The notes beneath the pieces were generated by a model. It made no database searches. It was not told where the DNA came from and saw only the letters and a list, made by a program, of their open reading frames with translations. A program made the position numbers and the translations under genes. Shown here in pieces: positions 27,301 to 38,703 of a stretch of DNA of 64,000 bases. Each line of letters opens with the position of its first letter. Within the stretch, counting starts at the first letter, position 1. The stretch is from Pomacea canaliculata (lineage: Eukaryota > Mollusca > Gastropoda > Architaenioglossa > Ampullariidae): positions 13,430,486-13,494,485 of the forward strand of contig NC_037598.1 of the NCBI RefSeq assembly GCF_003073045.1, written 5' to 3'.

Positions 27301-28351
27301 CATTTGTTCTTTTTAATACTACGCAGTTCTGAATGCAGGATTATAGAACAAGGATTCATTCAATCACAAAATTAAGACCAATAATTTTGCGCCTGAGTAC
27401 AAATATTGTCATATGTAACACTATGCACGTGTGGTAGGAACTAGGTATGAAAAACAGTTTCGCTATTTCAAGGCGGTGAGCTGGACGGGGGGTTTCGGGT
27501 CTGAGTGTAGCAGAGTGCGGCGCACTGCGCCAACAACAGCGACTGGACAACAACACCGGTGTCTGGTCCCTTTTTGTGATTGAGAGCTTGTAGCGCCCCT
27601 GTGTCTAGATGGTCAGACTTTATTTTCTGTAATAACAAAACAGCTAGTGAACAACCCGCTCAAATCATGCATGACTACACCGACATTTAAAATTTGAGGT
27701 CTTTTTTAATATTTGTAAACAACGACTTCGTGATGTAAACAGTTATTATAGTAGGGAGAGACAATTAAACAGATAATTTACTTTCGTCCTAGTCATGAGC
27801 CAACAAACAGGAAGACAGCAACAACAGAGAGGAATATATGAACTATTTTCTGATTTGTGATTGTATCTTTTATCTTCGTTTTATCAGTGATGGAGGCTGT
27901 CAGTCTGGTGGTTCCAGTGGTTGGCTCCTGTCACATGTGCACAGCTCGCAGGTACCACAAGTCCAGACAACACCACAGACAACAGCAACGTCGGCCACCA
28001 CGTCAACACACGACATACTCAACACACGTGACAACACGACCACCTATATCTCTCTTTGTTATCAAAGTGAAAGCAAAGAAGCGGAGACTACTTGTGATTA
28101 TGTCAACATCAACGAGTACTTAATCAATATAAAGCAATTTAAATACAAGTTACGATACTACTTTCAGGTTTTTGGTTATCATAAAAATAAATTCATATAT
28201 ATATATTTACTGAAAAAGTAAGAAGTATGTGTTGATAAACTGTTTGTACTATGAAGTTCAGGCTAGGACTGGCTCACCGATGAATATAATTGTCCCATCC
28301 GTCAAATTGTACTCAAAGCACGCTTTTTAAGGACATTCCATTTGTAGGTGC

Positions 28352-28463
28352 AAACCACGTGACCACTTGAATTATTTCGACATGTCCCACTCACTCATTC
28401 CAAATCATGATGTAATACAAAGACCAGTTAAAATACAACACGTAGATAGAAGTCACTTAAACT
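28352..28463 (+). repeat. Direct repeat of 58180-58283
   Basis: About 110 bases match 58180-58283 in the same orientation, beginning CACTTGAATTATTTC and including ATGTAATACAAAGACCAGTT. It is another shared piece linking DNA upstream of PLAT gene A with DNA downstream of PLAT gene D. Confidence 0.8.
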
Positions 28464-28479
28464 AGAGGAAGACCTGCAG

Positions 28480-28720
28480 TGAACTTTTGTTGTAGGAACA
28501 TGTCTCTTATTTCTTCATAAGTACCTTTCCTCCCCGCTAACTCTTGCCATCTGGATAACCACATATCAATCTTGGCTAGATATATTTTTTGTATGGTTTC
28601 GTCCTGTATTTTCTTGGCGTCTCTGAACTTTTTCCGGGTACTTCGTCTGCTGTCAGACGAAATCTGTTGAGCAGGGCCTTCTTTAAGATATCATATGTCG
28701 TTGGCATCATCGTCGTCTAG
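28480..28720 (-). mobile_element. Fossil gag-like fragment of an LTR retrotransposon
   Basis: On the minus strand a short stretch has the look of the capsid-like gag segment of Ty3/gypsy-type LTR retrotransposons: a YDILKKALLNRF box, then a FRDAKKIQDET box and a downstream RW-containing helix. No LTRs, protease, reverse transcriptase or integrase are visible nearby. It is a broken, isolated and old fragment. The family call rests on these boxes only. Confidence 0.45.
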
Positions 28721-28984
28721 TCGACTAGGTATACTTCGCCGGCCTTGTAACTTTTGAGGACAGTGCTTTTCCAATGTATGCGAGCGCGTGTAAACATCTA
28801 CCTGTAAACTTCGCTCGCCGCACTCTTCCACTTTTTTCAACAAAAAGGTCTGGCTAACAATTAACACATTTAATGTTCTTTTTAAAAAAAATAAATGGTA
28901 AGGAAATGAGAAAGGAAACACTAAAACCGTTCTTTTGCCTAATGTATACTGTCCGTAGAAAGTTAATAACTTCCCCGACAGTCG

Positions 28985-29065
28985 ACACTCCGTTCATCAG
29001 TGCAGATGTATATGCCGTTGCCTACACTAAGTATCAGACAAGTTTGGCCCGTCTAAACTTCTTTT
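28985..29065 (-). repeat. Orphan fragment of PLAT-gene intron 1
   Basis: Contains CAGATGTATATGCCGTTGCC and ACTAAGTATCAGACAAG, matching intron 1 of genes C and D (near 50145-50185 and 61120-61160) and, in the opposite orientation, intron 1 of gene A near 29835-29875. No exon accompanies it. It is a leftover of a further partial copy, just upstream of gene A and inverted relative to it. Confidence 0.7.
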
Positions 29066-29351
29066 TGGTAAACACTACTCGTGACACCTTTCACATCATA
29101 CTACTGCCTTTTCACACCCCTTCATGATCGTCTTCCTTTTACAATATCATGATACTCTCAGTTTCTGCTTTTGTTACATAAATAATCTTTGCTATTTTTG
29201 TATTTGGTTTTATTCTTTGTTAGTACTGTTGTTTATGGCGCATGTGTTGTTTGTATTCCTGTTCCTCGTATGTTTTCTATGTTCCCATCTTGTTCTCAAG
29301 CGTAAATAGAATGCTCATTAGAAGTGTGAGTATGCGCTTTACAACTGCCAC

Positions 29352-29601
29352 ATTATTCTTATTCTTCGCAAACTGACTGGACGATGAGAGATGACAGCAA
29401 AGAACAGTGACAAGCCTGGTCCTAGCGGTGGATGTGTTTGTGTGTCTGCGTGTGTTTCCACGCGAATGTGAGATTTGAATAGATGGTATCGCTTGTCTGC
29501 GAAAGCTTGAAACTGTCGTCATAGATGTTTGAACGTCGTCTGTGTTAGATAAATGTAAACACATTCGTTTCAGTTGGAGCTTCTTGACTCGAGCAGTTAC
29601 C
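29352..29601 (+). promoter_or_regulatory. Conserved upstream block and core promoter of PLAT gene A
   Basis: About 250 bases before the start codon are shared with the blocks upstream of B, C and D. A TATA-like GATAAATG at 29548-29555 is followed about 24 bases later by an initiator-like TTTCAGTT centred on 29572, which leaves a leader of about 30 bases before ATG 29602. The block also carries a TG-rich tract. The role is inferred from position and conservation. Confidence 0.45.
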
Positions 29602-31382
29602 ATGTGGCGAATTGCATCTGTGTTCTGGCTTCTTGTAGCTTTTGGTGTCAATGATGCTCGAACTCCAAGAGGTAAGTAAAATAATCAATAATTAAAAGAA
29701 GAGATAATAAATGCATATATCATGATGTATTTAATTTGAAGGCTTTGTAATCCTAAGATTTAAACGATAGCCACATAAAATATATTTAGCAGATTTCCTA
29801 GTTAGGCGTACTTAGCAGACGGGCTAAGCTGGTCTGACACTTAGTGTGGACAACGACATATACATCTGCTGTGAAGGATCTGTTAACACGCCTGTGGGAC
29901 CCAGACAAGTTTTGACATTCGGTCAGCCCAACAACTCTTCAAAAGTTGAAAACAGAGGAGTTTCACTAAAGTCAGGTGCTTCTTCTTCAGGCTTAATAAG
30001 GTTTTGATCCGTTATCAATTAAAAAAGAACTGTAACAATAAATATTAATGTATAAGCACAAAACCGCATATGTCATTCATTGTGTATTTTCAAATTTCTT
30101 GATGCTCGCAAAAGAGGACGACGATGATGAATATATTGAATTTTCAAGTACTCGACCTTTTTCAATTTAATACCGATTGTTAACTTTGCAATTACTTTCC
30201 TATTTCTTGACCACACCTCACTGACGCCTAGATCACAAGAGCGGGAAAGCAAGAAATGATGTTTTGTTAACTGTTCACTAACTAGTATACTGGAACCTAT
30301 TCTTTTACATTCTTCTGTTGCCGACCACCATTTCAGAAACATTTGCGACAAGAAGCTATTAATAATAGACTTTACTTCCACCTTAATAATAGACTTTACT
30401 TCCCTTACTTTCATCTTCATTACTTCTAGCCCAGGGGTGGGCAATTAATTTTCCCAAGGGGCCGCATGAGAAACTGGTGTGGTTCTGGAGGGCCGGACTA
30501 ATATAGTTAACTCAGTTTTACCCAATACTGTATATATAGTATATATACTGGCGGGCGGGCCAGCGGGCGGGCTGGTCAGAGACAGGAGACGGCCCGCGGG
30601 CCGGCATTTGCCCAGGTCTATTCTAGTCATTTGTTTTCTTAGTCTGTGAACTACTATTAATATTGTCAAAATGAATTTGGTCAAGACCAAGCTTGATATT
30701 AAGGATTCTAGGACATGCGTTTCTCACATGTCCATGCTTTCTTTGTCAGCTTCAGGAACCTCCTAAACCACATTGCTACATCCACTTTTTGCTTTATTTC
30801 AAGATCAGCCCTTTTTAGCTCACTGTCATGTGGTAACTTAAATGGGGAAGGAACTATCGCCCGAATTAGTGTCTAGGGTGGCTTGTTGACAAGCATCACA
30901 TGATGCCCACAAGAAAGTCTTAGAGAGGTAATTTAAGAAATATTTTGAAATTACACTCTGCAAAACAAAACAAAAAAACAAACAAAATAAAACCAAACCA
31001 ACAAAAAAAGCAAAAAAATCTTGAAACTATGTCTCTTCCGTTAAACCCATTACATGCATATTTGTAGTATACTGTTGTTTTCACTGAAGCTTTTACACTA
31101 CCATGATTAAGTTCTGCTTTAGCTGTCTTGCTGCAGTGTTTCATTCCAAACAGTATTTGTAACTTTGCTGCGACGAAATCTTTGCAAACTACGCCTATAG
31201 ATAAGAAAGCAAAATTCGGTAAAAGTGTGTTTGTAGAGTTGATTGATTCTGGTCTGTGTATGTGTACTCTGTTAATGTTTAGTCGAATATACAACACATT
31301 CGGAATACTTTAGAGCTGCGAAATGATCGATATAATAATAGATGATGATGATGATGATGATGATGATGAGGATGATTGATGA

Positions 31383-31442
<60 letters not shown>

Positions 31443-33445
31443 TGATGATGTTGTCTTCTAGGAAGACCTTGGAGAATATCAATGAAAACAGCGGATGTAG
31501 ACCATGCCGGTACTGACGCCAGTGTCTACATCATCTTGATGGATTCTTAATGGCAGAGACAATCACCGCATATATACTTGGACAATGTATTTCTGAATGA
31601 CCATGAGCGAAATTCCGTAGACCACTTCAATAGATACGACAGTGTTAACCTCAGGGACGTATGCGCTATCACAATCTATCATGATAACACTGGCACTCAC
31701 CCTGGCTGGTTTCTCGAAAAGGTAAATAAACATTTTTGACACTAAACCCTTTCACAGCTTTTATGTAGTCATCATTCCCATATGTACTGAATTGTTCTCA
31801 TTTAAGATTCCAGTTCATTTATAAACATCCAGAAATTAATGTACTCAAACGGCTTAAAGAATGCTGTAGATGTCATTAAAACATCTTGAAAGTGAAGATA
31901 ATGGATAAGAGATAAAACAACAGTTAAACTGTTCCCTAGTGCAAACTATCAGAATGCAGGAAGAGTTCAAGATAAACAAATCCTCCCTTGACTAGTACCA
32001 GTTCAAGAACAGTATACTGATCATTGGGAGAAAACAGCTCAATAGACACAGAAACTGTCAACTCCTCCCTATCTTCATCGATGGCAAGAAAGTGAAAGTT
32101 TGTGTTGTTCTTCCTGTGTGCAATGTCGTCTGCGAACTGCAGATTGTGTTTGGGACTCTCGAGCGATTTACAGGGAGGAGATGTTTCTTAAAGTATATTC
32201 TACGACAAAATGCTAAACAGCACGGGAAAAAGGGTTGCCATTGACGGAAACCCACCGTTGTCTATAAGTTTGTTGTACAGAGCTCGTGGGGCTTTGTATT
32301 TTATTGTATAAATTATACAACAACCAACAAACTACAGTAAGAATGATCATGTGCGCACCTACAACATCACAGACACACACCACTGACACTTCATCTGAGG
32401 TTGAGCATCTGGACCGTGTTACAGTCGCCGGCTCTCTCACGAGCAACACACACACACGACGTCCGTACGCGTTCTTTCAACACAAAACAACGATTGGCTG
32501 AGGCTGTCCACGTGATGTTAATAAGTTGCTGGAATGGCTCAGGACTTACAGATTACAAAACATTTATGCATTAAAAAAGTGGCACCAGCTTCACTTACAG
32601 TTTCTTAGCGATATGAAGCCAACGGTACATCCATCCACACACTTCGTCTAGATGTAATCCTCGATCACAATTGCTTTAACACAATAGTCCTTACGGAAAG
32701 AAAAAAAACTTGGCTAGGCAAGGAATTTTTTTTGCATCTACACTCGCATTAACACTTAAACAACATCCTTCTGCTGTCATTTCCGCCATCATCACCGTCT
32801 GTTTCTTCTACATTTTTCGCAAGAGTTATCTCCCTTGTCTCTCTGACTTTCTAGCTCATTCTCTATTACATGTTATTTACCATGCAATTTACGAACAGCG
32901 AAGGGATTATATGGGTAAAGATAGGGGTAAAGATACGGTATCAGTTTAGATGTTTTAAATTAGTGGCTGCTGTACGTAAAATGCTTTCTTCACGTGCTGA
33001 CCACAAATTGTTGTTTTTATATTGTTGTCTAACTAGGTGTGGCTGAAGTCTGATGAAAGCCAAAACGATCGCGTATTTAATATCAGCCGCTGGGTCCCAA
33101 CAGAGCAAGAAGCGATGGAATCACACTATGTAGTAGAGCGCACGCCACCGTGTAGCGAAGGTAAGTGTGTCCTGTCTACTGATTGTCAGAGAAATGCCGC
33201 ACAAATCAAAACACATACATATAGTCCACCACAGGTCTTAGGAGTGGCCATTGCAACATTTTGTGCATATACTGGAGGTCTTTTTCATAAAGGAACAAAT
33301 GCACTATGGAGTCCTTCTCTCAGTTATTTCTAAACAGACCCCATATAAGATGAGTGGTTTGGTTTGTCTTCAACAACATGTGAAGTCATATCTGACACTT
33401 AACATACATGTATCTTTTGTCTCCACTACAGGTCCCCTGCCGTGA
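29602..33445 (+). CDS. PLAT gene A: secreted single-PLAT-domain protein, with an in-frame stop
   Basis: Four coding exons: 29602-29671, 31462-31721, 33037-33160 and 33432-33445 (stop TGA). Exon 1 encodes a signal peptide, MWRIASVFWLLVAFGVNDA. Exon 2 starts the PLAT/LH2 beta-sandwich: GTDASVYIIL, then DVCAITIYHDNTG and HPGWFLEK. Exon 3 finishes it with an RWV box and ends PPCSEG; exon 4 adds Pro-Leu-Pro. PLAT domains bind lipids, membranes or partner proteins, often with calcium; the ligand here is unknown. Relative to B, C and D, exon 2 is 3 bases longer, with one extra base and then two extra bases about 11 codons later. Between them the frame is shifted and a TAA appears at 31548-31550. The gene is a recent pseudogene, a null allele or carries a sequencing error. 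Its splice sites, 14-nt last exon and terminal noncoding exon are intact. Intron 1 carries a hAT MITE that B lacks. Confidence 0.75.
30432..30620 (+). mobile_element. hAT-type MITE in intron 1 of PLAT gene A
   Basis: A 189-bp element. It begins CAGGGGTGGGCAA and ends, on the complementary strand, with TAGACCTGGGCAA, the terminal inverted repeats of a hAT-family non-autonomous element. Flanks TTCTAGCC (30424-30431) and TTCTAGTC (30621-30628) form an 8-bp target duplication with one mismatch. The interior is GC-rich (GGCGGGCGGG and GGCCCGCGGGCC). The matching place in intron 1 of gene B (near 44735-44760) is an empty site, so the insertion happened after the A/B duplication. Confidence 0.85.
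31341..31449 (+). repeat. (GAT)n microsatellite abutting the exon 2 acceptor of PLAT gene A
   Basis: About 35 GAT units with a few interruptions end about a dozen bases before exon 2 at 31462. Only TTGTCTTCTAG separates repeat and exon. The orthologous place in the other three paralogues also carries a GAT-type repeat of a different length. Confidence 0.9.
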
Positions 33446-34135
33446 TGGATCAACGTGGCAATGGTAGACAGCGGATGACAAGGTACACTTCTAATCATTA
33501 CTTTATCATCTAGGACACCTCTAGACATTCTAATTACACAAAGAGCTGTGGAGCAAGATTGTTCTAAATGTTTGAAAGTCGAATTGCATGAAAAGCTTTA
33601 GAGGTTCAAGTACTACAAATTGTAATATCTGATCGAAAGTAAAGTTGACTTTGGAGAAGAAATGAGAAATAGAATTTCATTTTGACCTGAACGCCTGTAG
33701 ATATATGTGTGTATGTGTGTGTGAGTGTGACAAAAAGAGATGGAGAATGGTATTCACGTGTGTGTGTGTGTGTGTGTTCGTTTGTTCATATCCTTACTTT
33801 GAAGTAGACATTGATGCCAATTTGCGTCTTTCGTGCGGTATTATAAAAATGTTGCGAAAAGATTTTTTTTTTAAATAGGTTTTTTGAAACTTTATGTCTG
33901 TATTGGCTGTTTGTTTCGGTTGTGATGTGATTATATATAATTATATTGTGTTCAAAGGATGGAGAGAAGTAACGTGGCTTTGGAGCAGATTTCCTGAGGT
34001 CAACTTACAGTACTGTGAAGTGAATTTTTTCACCGTCTAAACTTTGAAGGCATCCAGGACTCAAATAGTTGGTTAATATTCTTTTATTTGTAGAACTTTC
34101 TGGCATGTCATAATAAAGAACGTCTGTTCATGCAT
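33432..34135 (+). other. Last coding exon and terminal noncoding exon of PLAT gene A
   Basis: The 14-nt coding end lies in an exon that runs 33432-33482 and stops at a GTAC donor. A TTCAAAG acceptor at 33951-33957 opens a noncoding terminal exon at 33958 with AATAAA at 34112-34117. The same pair is found in B (terminal exon from 42128, signal 41964-41969), C (from 47968, signal 47804-47809) and D (from 58964, signal 58802-58807), all minus strand. Conservation in four copies supports it as the true 3' end. A spliced 3' untranslated region this far after the stop would be expected to attract nonsense-mediated decay, unless decay depends on distance differently in this organism. Confidence 0.5.
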
Positions 34136-34344
34136 GAATTTTGCCTTACGGGTTTTTCAGTGGAGTGTGAAAACAAGAATTTACTGCAATCTTAAAACGG
34201 TCAGACAATTAGAAAAGCACAAACAGCCACGGCAAAAAACAAAAACAACAAAAACAACATAAAACAACCAAAAATTAAAAACAACAACAAATGAAAACTA
34301 AAAAAAGGGTATCCATCTAATTCGTAATTATCAAAGCATTATTT

Positions 34345-34540
34345 ACATACAATGCCAAAATTGCAAGTTGAAGTAAGCCAAACCTATAATACAATTACTT
34401 AGGTCGGATGTCATCGAGACCTGGAAAGGTGGCCGGACTGTATCAGGTGGTTTCTGAGAGCGCGATCGTCGTTACAATCTGAAAAATAAAGTAGGTAATA
34501 CTTGAATATTTTTAAACAGTTAATATTTTAATAAATTACA
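34345..34540 (+). repeat. Direct repeat, right copy of 27112-27300
   Basis: Nearly identical to 27112-27300. It ends immediately before the hAT target site, so the transposon landed at the edge of this duplicated block. Confidence 0.85.
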
Positions 34541-34829
34541 CTAGGACCACATACACTAGGACCAGGGATGGGGAGTAGCTGTAGCCTAGCTACAGCTACT
34601 GTAGCCGGCTACAAATTTTGTAGCTTGTAGCTTAGCCGGCTACAAATTTTTAAAAAGTAGCTTTTAGCCGTAGCTACATTTTAGAAAGTAGCTGTAGCTT
34701 GGCTACAGGTTGGCTACTTTCACGACTGTAGCACTCTAGTAGTGTACAAAGTATAATGTCTTTGGGTTGTAGATTTGCATCTATATTCCAGAATGTTCAG
34801 CACGGCAGCAATGTAAAAGATAGAATGTC

Positions 34830-35020
34830 TTTGTGCGAGGAAGGAAATGATGTTCAACAATGTAGCAATGTTCACAGTAAAATGTCTTGTCTTTGCGCGA
34901 GGGAGGAAATGATGTTCAACAATGTAGCGATGTTCAAAGTAAAAATGTCTTGTCTTTGCGCGAGCGAGGAAATGATGTTCAACAATGTAGGCGATGTTCA
35001 AAAATGTCTTTATTGCGACG
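34830..35020 (+). repeat. Three tandem units of about 62 bp inside the hAT element
   Basis: The unit contains TTGCGCGAGGGAGG, GAAATGATGTTCAACAATGTAG and a short spacer. It recurs with starts near 34831, 34893 and 34956, then decays. It lies between the left subterminal repeats and the transposase gene, so it belongs to the 5' untranslated or promoter part of the element. Confidence 0.8.
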
Positions 35021-35353
35021 AAATAGAATGTCTGTGCTAGAATGTTCGAGGGGAGGGAGAATAATGACAGGACTGACAGTGGTGTGGGACCTCTTTGTGA
35101 ATTGGAGAGAGAGAGAAGTTAGGCCAGCTGCTGAGAAAAAGATACTGAATTAAAGAAAACTTCAGTGTGGAATTCCATCTCTGTGATATTTCTGGTACGA
35201 CAGCCACTCTACGTAGCCATTTGACGTGTTGGTTACACGACCATTCGTCGACAGCGTGTCAGCAAGACGACGACAGACGTACACTGCTCTCACTGCTCGG
35301 TGTGTTGACACACTCAGTAACCGGAAGTACCGGGAGCGATTTGAAAAACGAAG

Positions 35354-38300
35354 ATGGACGTACCCATCAATTTCCAGCCTTATTTGAAATTTTTTACATT
35401 TTGCGAAGCCACAAAATGTGGATATAGTTTCAAATGCAAGAATGGGTGCACGAAAAAGTACTCAACGAACAAGACGTCGGCGTTTAATTTGACAACGCAC
35501 TTGCAGGTAAGTTCGTTGAGATTTTCATCGATCTTCATTCTTCATGTTCTTGCTTGTCTGCTTTTGGAATAGAGGAGTGTACATGTTGTAAAGATTGTGG
35601 AAAGGTAAGGGGTTGCGTCAACGTGATTACCGCAGGGGCGACGACTGATCAAACTGCTGTCTTTACCGTTTCTGTACTATCTATTTAGTCTTTGTCATAA
35701 AGTGTGTGTGTGTGTGCTTTGGTTTGTTTGTATGAAAAGAGCATGGAGGACGTTTGAACAGTATGGTGGCTGGAAGGATTTTATATTTAATGCTAGTAAT
35801 TTAATATGACAATTAGCTTGGTAGAAACTTGCTGTGATTGTGAATGGACTGCTAAAATTTTATTTCATTTTCATGTGTTTATTTTAGAGGAAACATCCAC
35901 TGCTTGCCAGGCAGTTGGCTCAAGACTGGAAACGTCACGAAAGCGAAAAGGGAAGACGACGACCAACCCCTCTGTCTCGAAGCTCTTCAAAGTGGAACAC
36001 AAGAGTCCGTCAGCCAAAGCAGACGTCAATTCCGCCGTCCTTGATTACCTGTTGGAATGCAACCTGTCCTTCTTCATGCTGGAGAATGAGAAGTTTCAAA
36101 GTTCGTGTCCAGACTCACTGGCCAGGAAACGCAGTTAATGAGCAGGAAAACGGTGAACCAAATGTTGGAGGTAAGTTTTACTATTTTTTTCTTCCTTTTT
36201 GTTTGTTTTACTAGTTTTATTTTAAGTAGGGTGATGTATCCACAATTAATGTCTTTTGTTCTTGGTCACAGAACTCAAATTTCATCTGCTAAAATTGCAT
36301 TGTGCATTGTGTTTCAGGAAAAGATGGCTGAGCTGAAGAAGAAAATTATCGGTGAACTGGAGAATGTGGAGCATGTATGCATCACTGCAGATTGCTGGAC
36401 TGCTCATCGAAGGCAAGTTTTTTTTTATTTTTTAATTCAATGTTTAATTTCAGTTGGTATTTATTTTTCATCTATAAAGAATATTTTGATGCCAATGTAA
36501 ATTAGGGTTAAGTTTTAATGTTACTTTTCCTTTCTTGTGTTTCAGGTCATTCTTGGGAGTTACCTGCCATTTTTTGGAAGGCTATGAAACAAAATCCTTT
36601 GCATTGGCCTGCAAAAGAGTGAAAGGTTCGCACACCCATGATGTCCTAGCCACGCAGCTCAACTCCATCCTGAGAGAGTACAAGATCCAGAACAAAGTTG
36701 TTCGCATTGTGACGGACAACGCATCAAACTTCGTGAAAGCTTTCAGGTGTGTACATGTATTATGATGATTATGTACGTTACTGTACTGCTGTATATATCT
36801 AGGATGAGCAAGCAGGCTGTGTGCGAGGTACTTCCAATGTGAAGATTCTTATGTTACCACTTTATTTTTTTTTTAAAACAAAAGTAGTTTGTTCTATGTG
36901 GCCAAATGCACTTCAGATTATTTAATGATTTCCGTTGCATTTTGTTTTCCAGGGTGTTTGGTCAGGATCAGTCACCAGAAGACTCAGACAGTGAGGAGGA
37001 AGAGGAGAACATCACTTCTGTGGAGTTCCTGCCAGGGGAATCAACATCTGTTGTACTGCCCCCTCACCAGCGTTGTGCGGCCCACACGCTTAACCTGGTC
37101 GCAAGCAAGGACAGTGAGGCTGCCCTTCAGGACGGTGCATTCCGAACTGCCAGCAGATCCCTGTTTGCAAAAGCTCAAGCTGTCTGGAATAAGCAGTCCA
37201 GAGTTGTGTCTGCTGCAGGTAATTCATTTGTTTACTTACAAAATTGTTTCACTTCCCCCTCCCCCTCCCACCCACCCCAGTCTTTTTTAGAATTAATTTT
37301 GTATGTTTTGAGTGTGTGTGTTTGTAATGTGTGTTTATTTTTTTTTTTTATATGTCCAACAGAGAGCATTCAAGAGGCTACGGACGGCAGATGATCATTT
37401 CAAACCAAACCCGCTGGAATTCTACGTATGATGCCGTCCAATGCCTTCAAGACCTCACGGCTGAGCAGCTGACCAAGTTAGCAGATGCCCTTGGCCTCCC
37501 AAGGTTTACCCCCAGAGACCAGCTCTTCATGAAAGAGTTTGTTATGGTAAGTTTTTTTATGTATTATTGCAAAATTTTTCCTTGAGCTAAGCTATATACT
37601 TTTTTCAAATTATTCCCCTTGGTTCAGGGTTAGATGTCAACACACACAGGTATGTGGTTGCTTCCCTTTTTTCCCCTTTGAAAATGGGGTTCAACATTTG
37701 GTTGTTATTTGTTTGTTGCAGGTGATGGGCCTCTTGCCAGATGCCTCAACTACTTGCAGGGCGAGAAGTGCGTGGGCTTGGGACACCTCCTGCCTCAGCT
37801 CAACACCCTCAAGATCCGCATCGAGCAACAGAAGTCCAAGCTAGAAATCTGTGGTCCCCTGGCTACTGCTGTCCTGAATGGGTTGGAGACCAGATTTGCT
37901 GATGCCTATGAGGACCAAGACACCCTGCTTGCAACTGTGTCGAACCCAAGGTGAGGGAGAGTTTTCGTTATTTCAATGTATTTTTTCTTCATTTATAAGC
38001 TACTCTGTGTCACTGCTTTTTTGAGAATGAGAAGAATGTGAAGCGCTTAGAGCTCAGATTAAACGAGAATAAGCGCTATACAAATATCCGTAAATAAATT
38101 AAAAAATAAACTTTTGGTGGGGGGGGGGGGGGGGATGTTGATTAAAAAAAAAACCAACATAATATTCACTGTCACTGGTCTTTTGACACTTGCGTACAAA
38201 TCAAAATAAGTACATAAAAACCAGTACATTTTAGAAAATTAATTAAAAAACAATAAGAAAAAAATTTTAACCAAATTAAACAAAGCATTAATTATTGTGC

Positions 38301-38703
38301 ATATTATTGTTTCAGGTGCAAGTTGATGTGGACTGGGGACCAAACCCTGCGTGAGAAATGCAGATCCCTCTTGACTGCAGAGGCAGCATTGATCAACACG
38401 CCAGTCCAATCCCCAACCAAGTGCACAGACGAACAGGCAGACTTCATCATTTATGAAGAAGTTACCGGCACCCCTGAGACAACTACCTTCCTGATGTCTG
38501 GATTGTCACAGAATGTCAGTGAACTGGACAAATAGCCCACGATCAAACAAATCTCTTTGCGCACCAACACCGTCTTGCCAAGCAGTGCTGCGGTTGAGAG
38601 ATAGTTCAGTCTGGCAGGACTTATCATGACAAAGCTGCGCACTAGGGTGACAGACAGCAACTTCGAGGCCAAAGTTCTGGTCAAATTCAATTCTATGAAG
38701 GAC
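35354..38703 (+). pseudogene. hAT transposase with BED zinc finger, multi-exon, damaged
   Basis: Exons follow GT-AG rules except one. They are 35354-35506 (BED finger start: CEATKCGYSFKC, NLTTHLQ), 35888-36170, 36318-36412 (GC donor, GCAAGT), 36546-36746 (RNase H-like core with ITADCWTAH and [14 protein letters not shown]), 36953-37218 (acidic insert, then HQRCAAHTLNLVAS), 37363-37546 (NQTRWNSTYDAV), 37722-37950 and 38316-38703 (C-terminal dimerisation region, SSAAVER, FSLAGLIMTKLRTRV). Exon 2 changes frame twice, another shift precedes the TRWNS box and another follows 37722. Two TAG codons interrupt the last exon, after LDK (38533-38535) and after VER in the SSAAVER box. The protein cannot be made whole, so the element would need another copy to move it. 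The order DCWTAH, DNASN, HTLNL, TRWNS, SAAVER is diagnostic of hAT. Confidence 0.9.
38036..38100 (+). repeat. Possible SINE/LINE 3'-tail relic
   Basis: A GAAGCGCTTAGAGCTCAGA segment followed by GAATAAGCGCTATACAAATAT and an A-rich end resembles a 3' tail shared by many animal SINEs and their partner LINEs. It lies in an intron of the hAT transposase gene. Only the tail is visible. Confidence 0.35.

Noticed and set aside
31279-31482. Histidine-rich minus-strand frame
   Set aside because: Reading of the (GAT)n repeat before exon 2 of gene A on the opposite strand.
34830-35020. Regularly spaced repeats that could be taken for a CRISPR-like array
   Set aside because: Units are directly abutting tandem repeats inside a eukaryotic hAT transposon, with no unique spacers.
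35354-38535. BED zinc finger protein as a host ZBED gene
   Set aside because: It lies wholly inside sharp hAT ends with an 8-bp target duplication and has several frame breaks, so it is the element's transposase.
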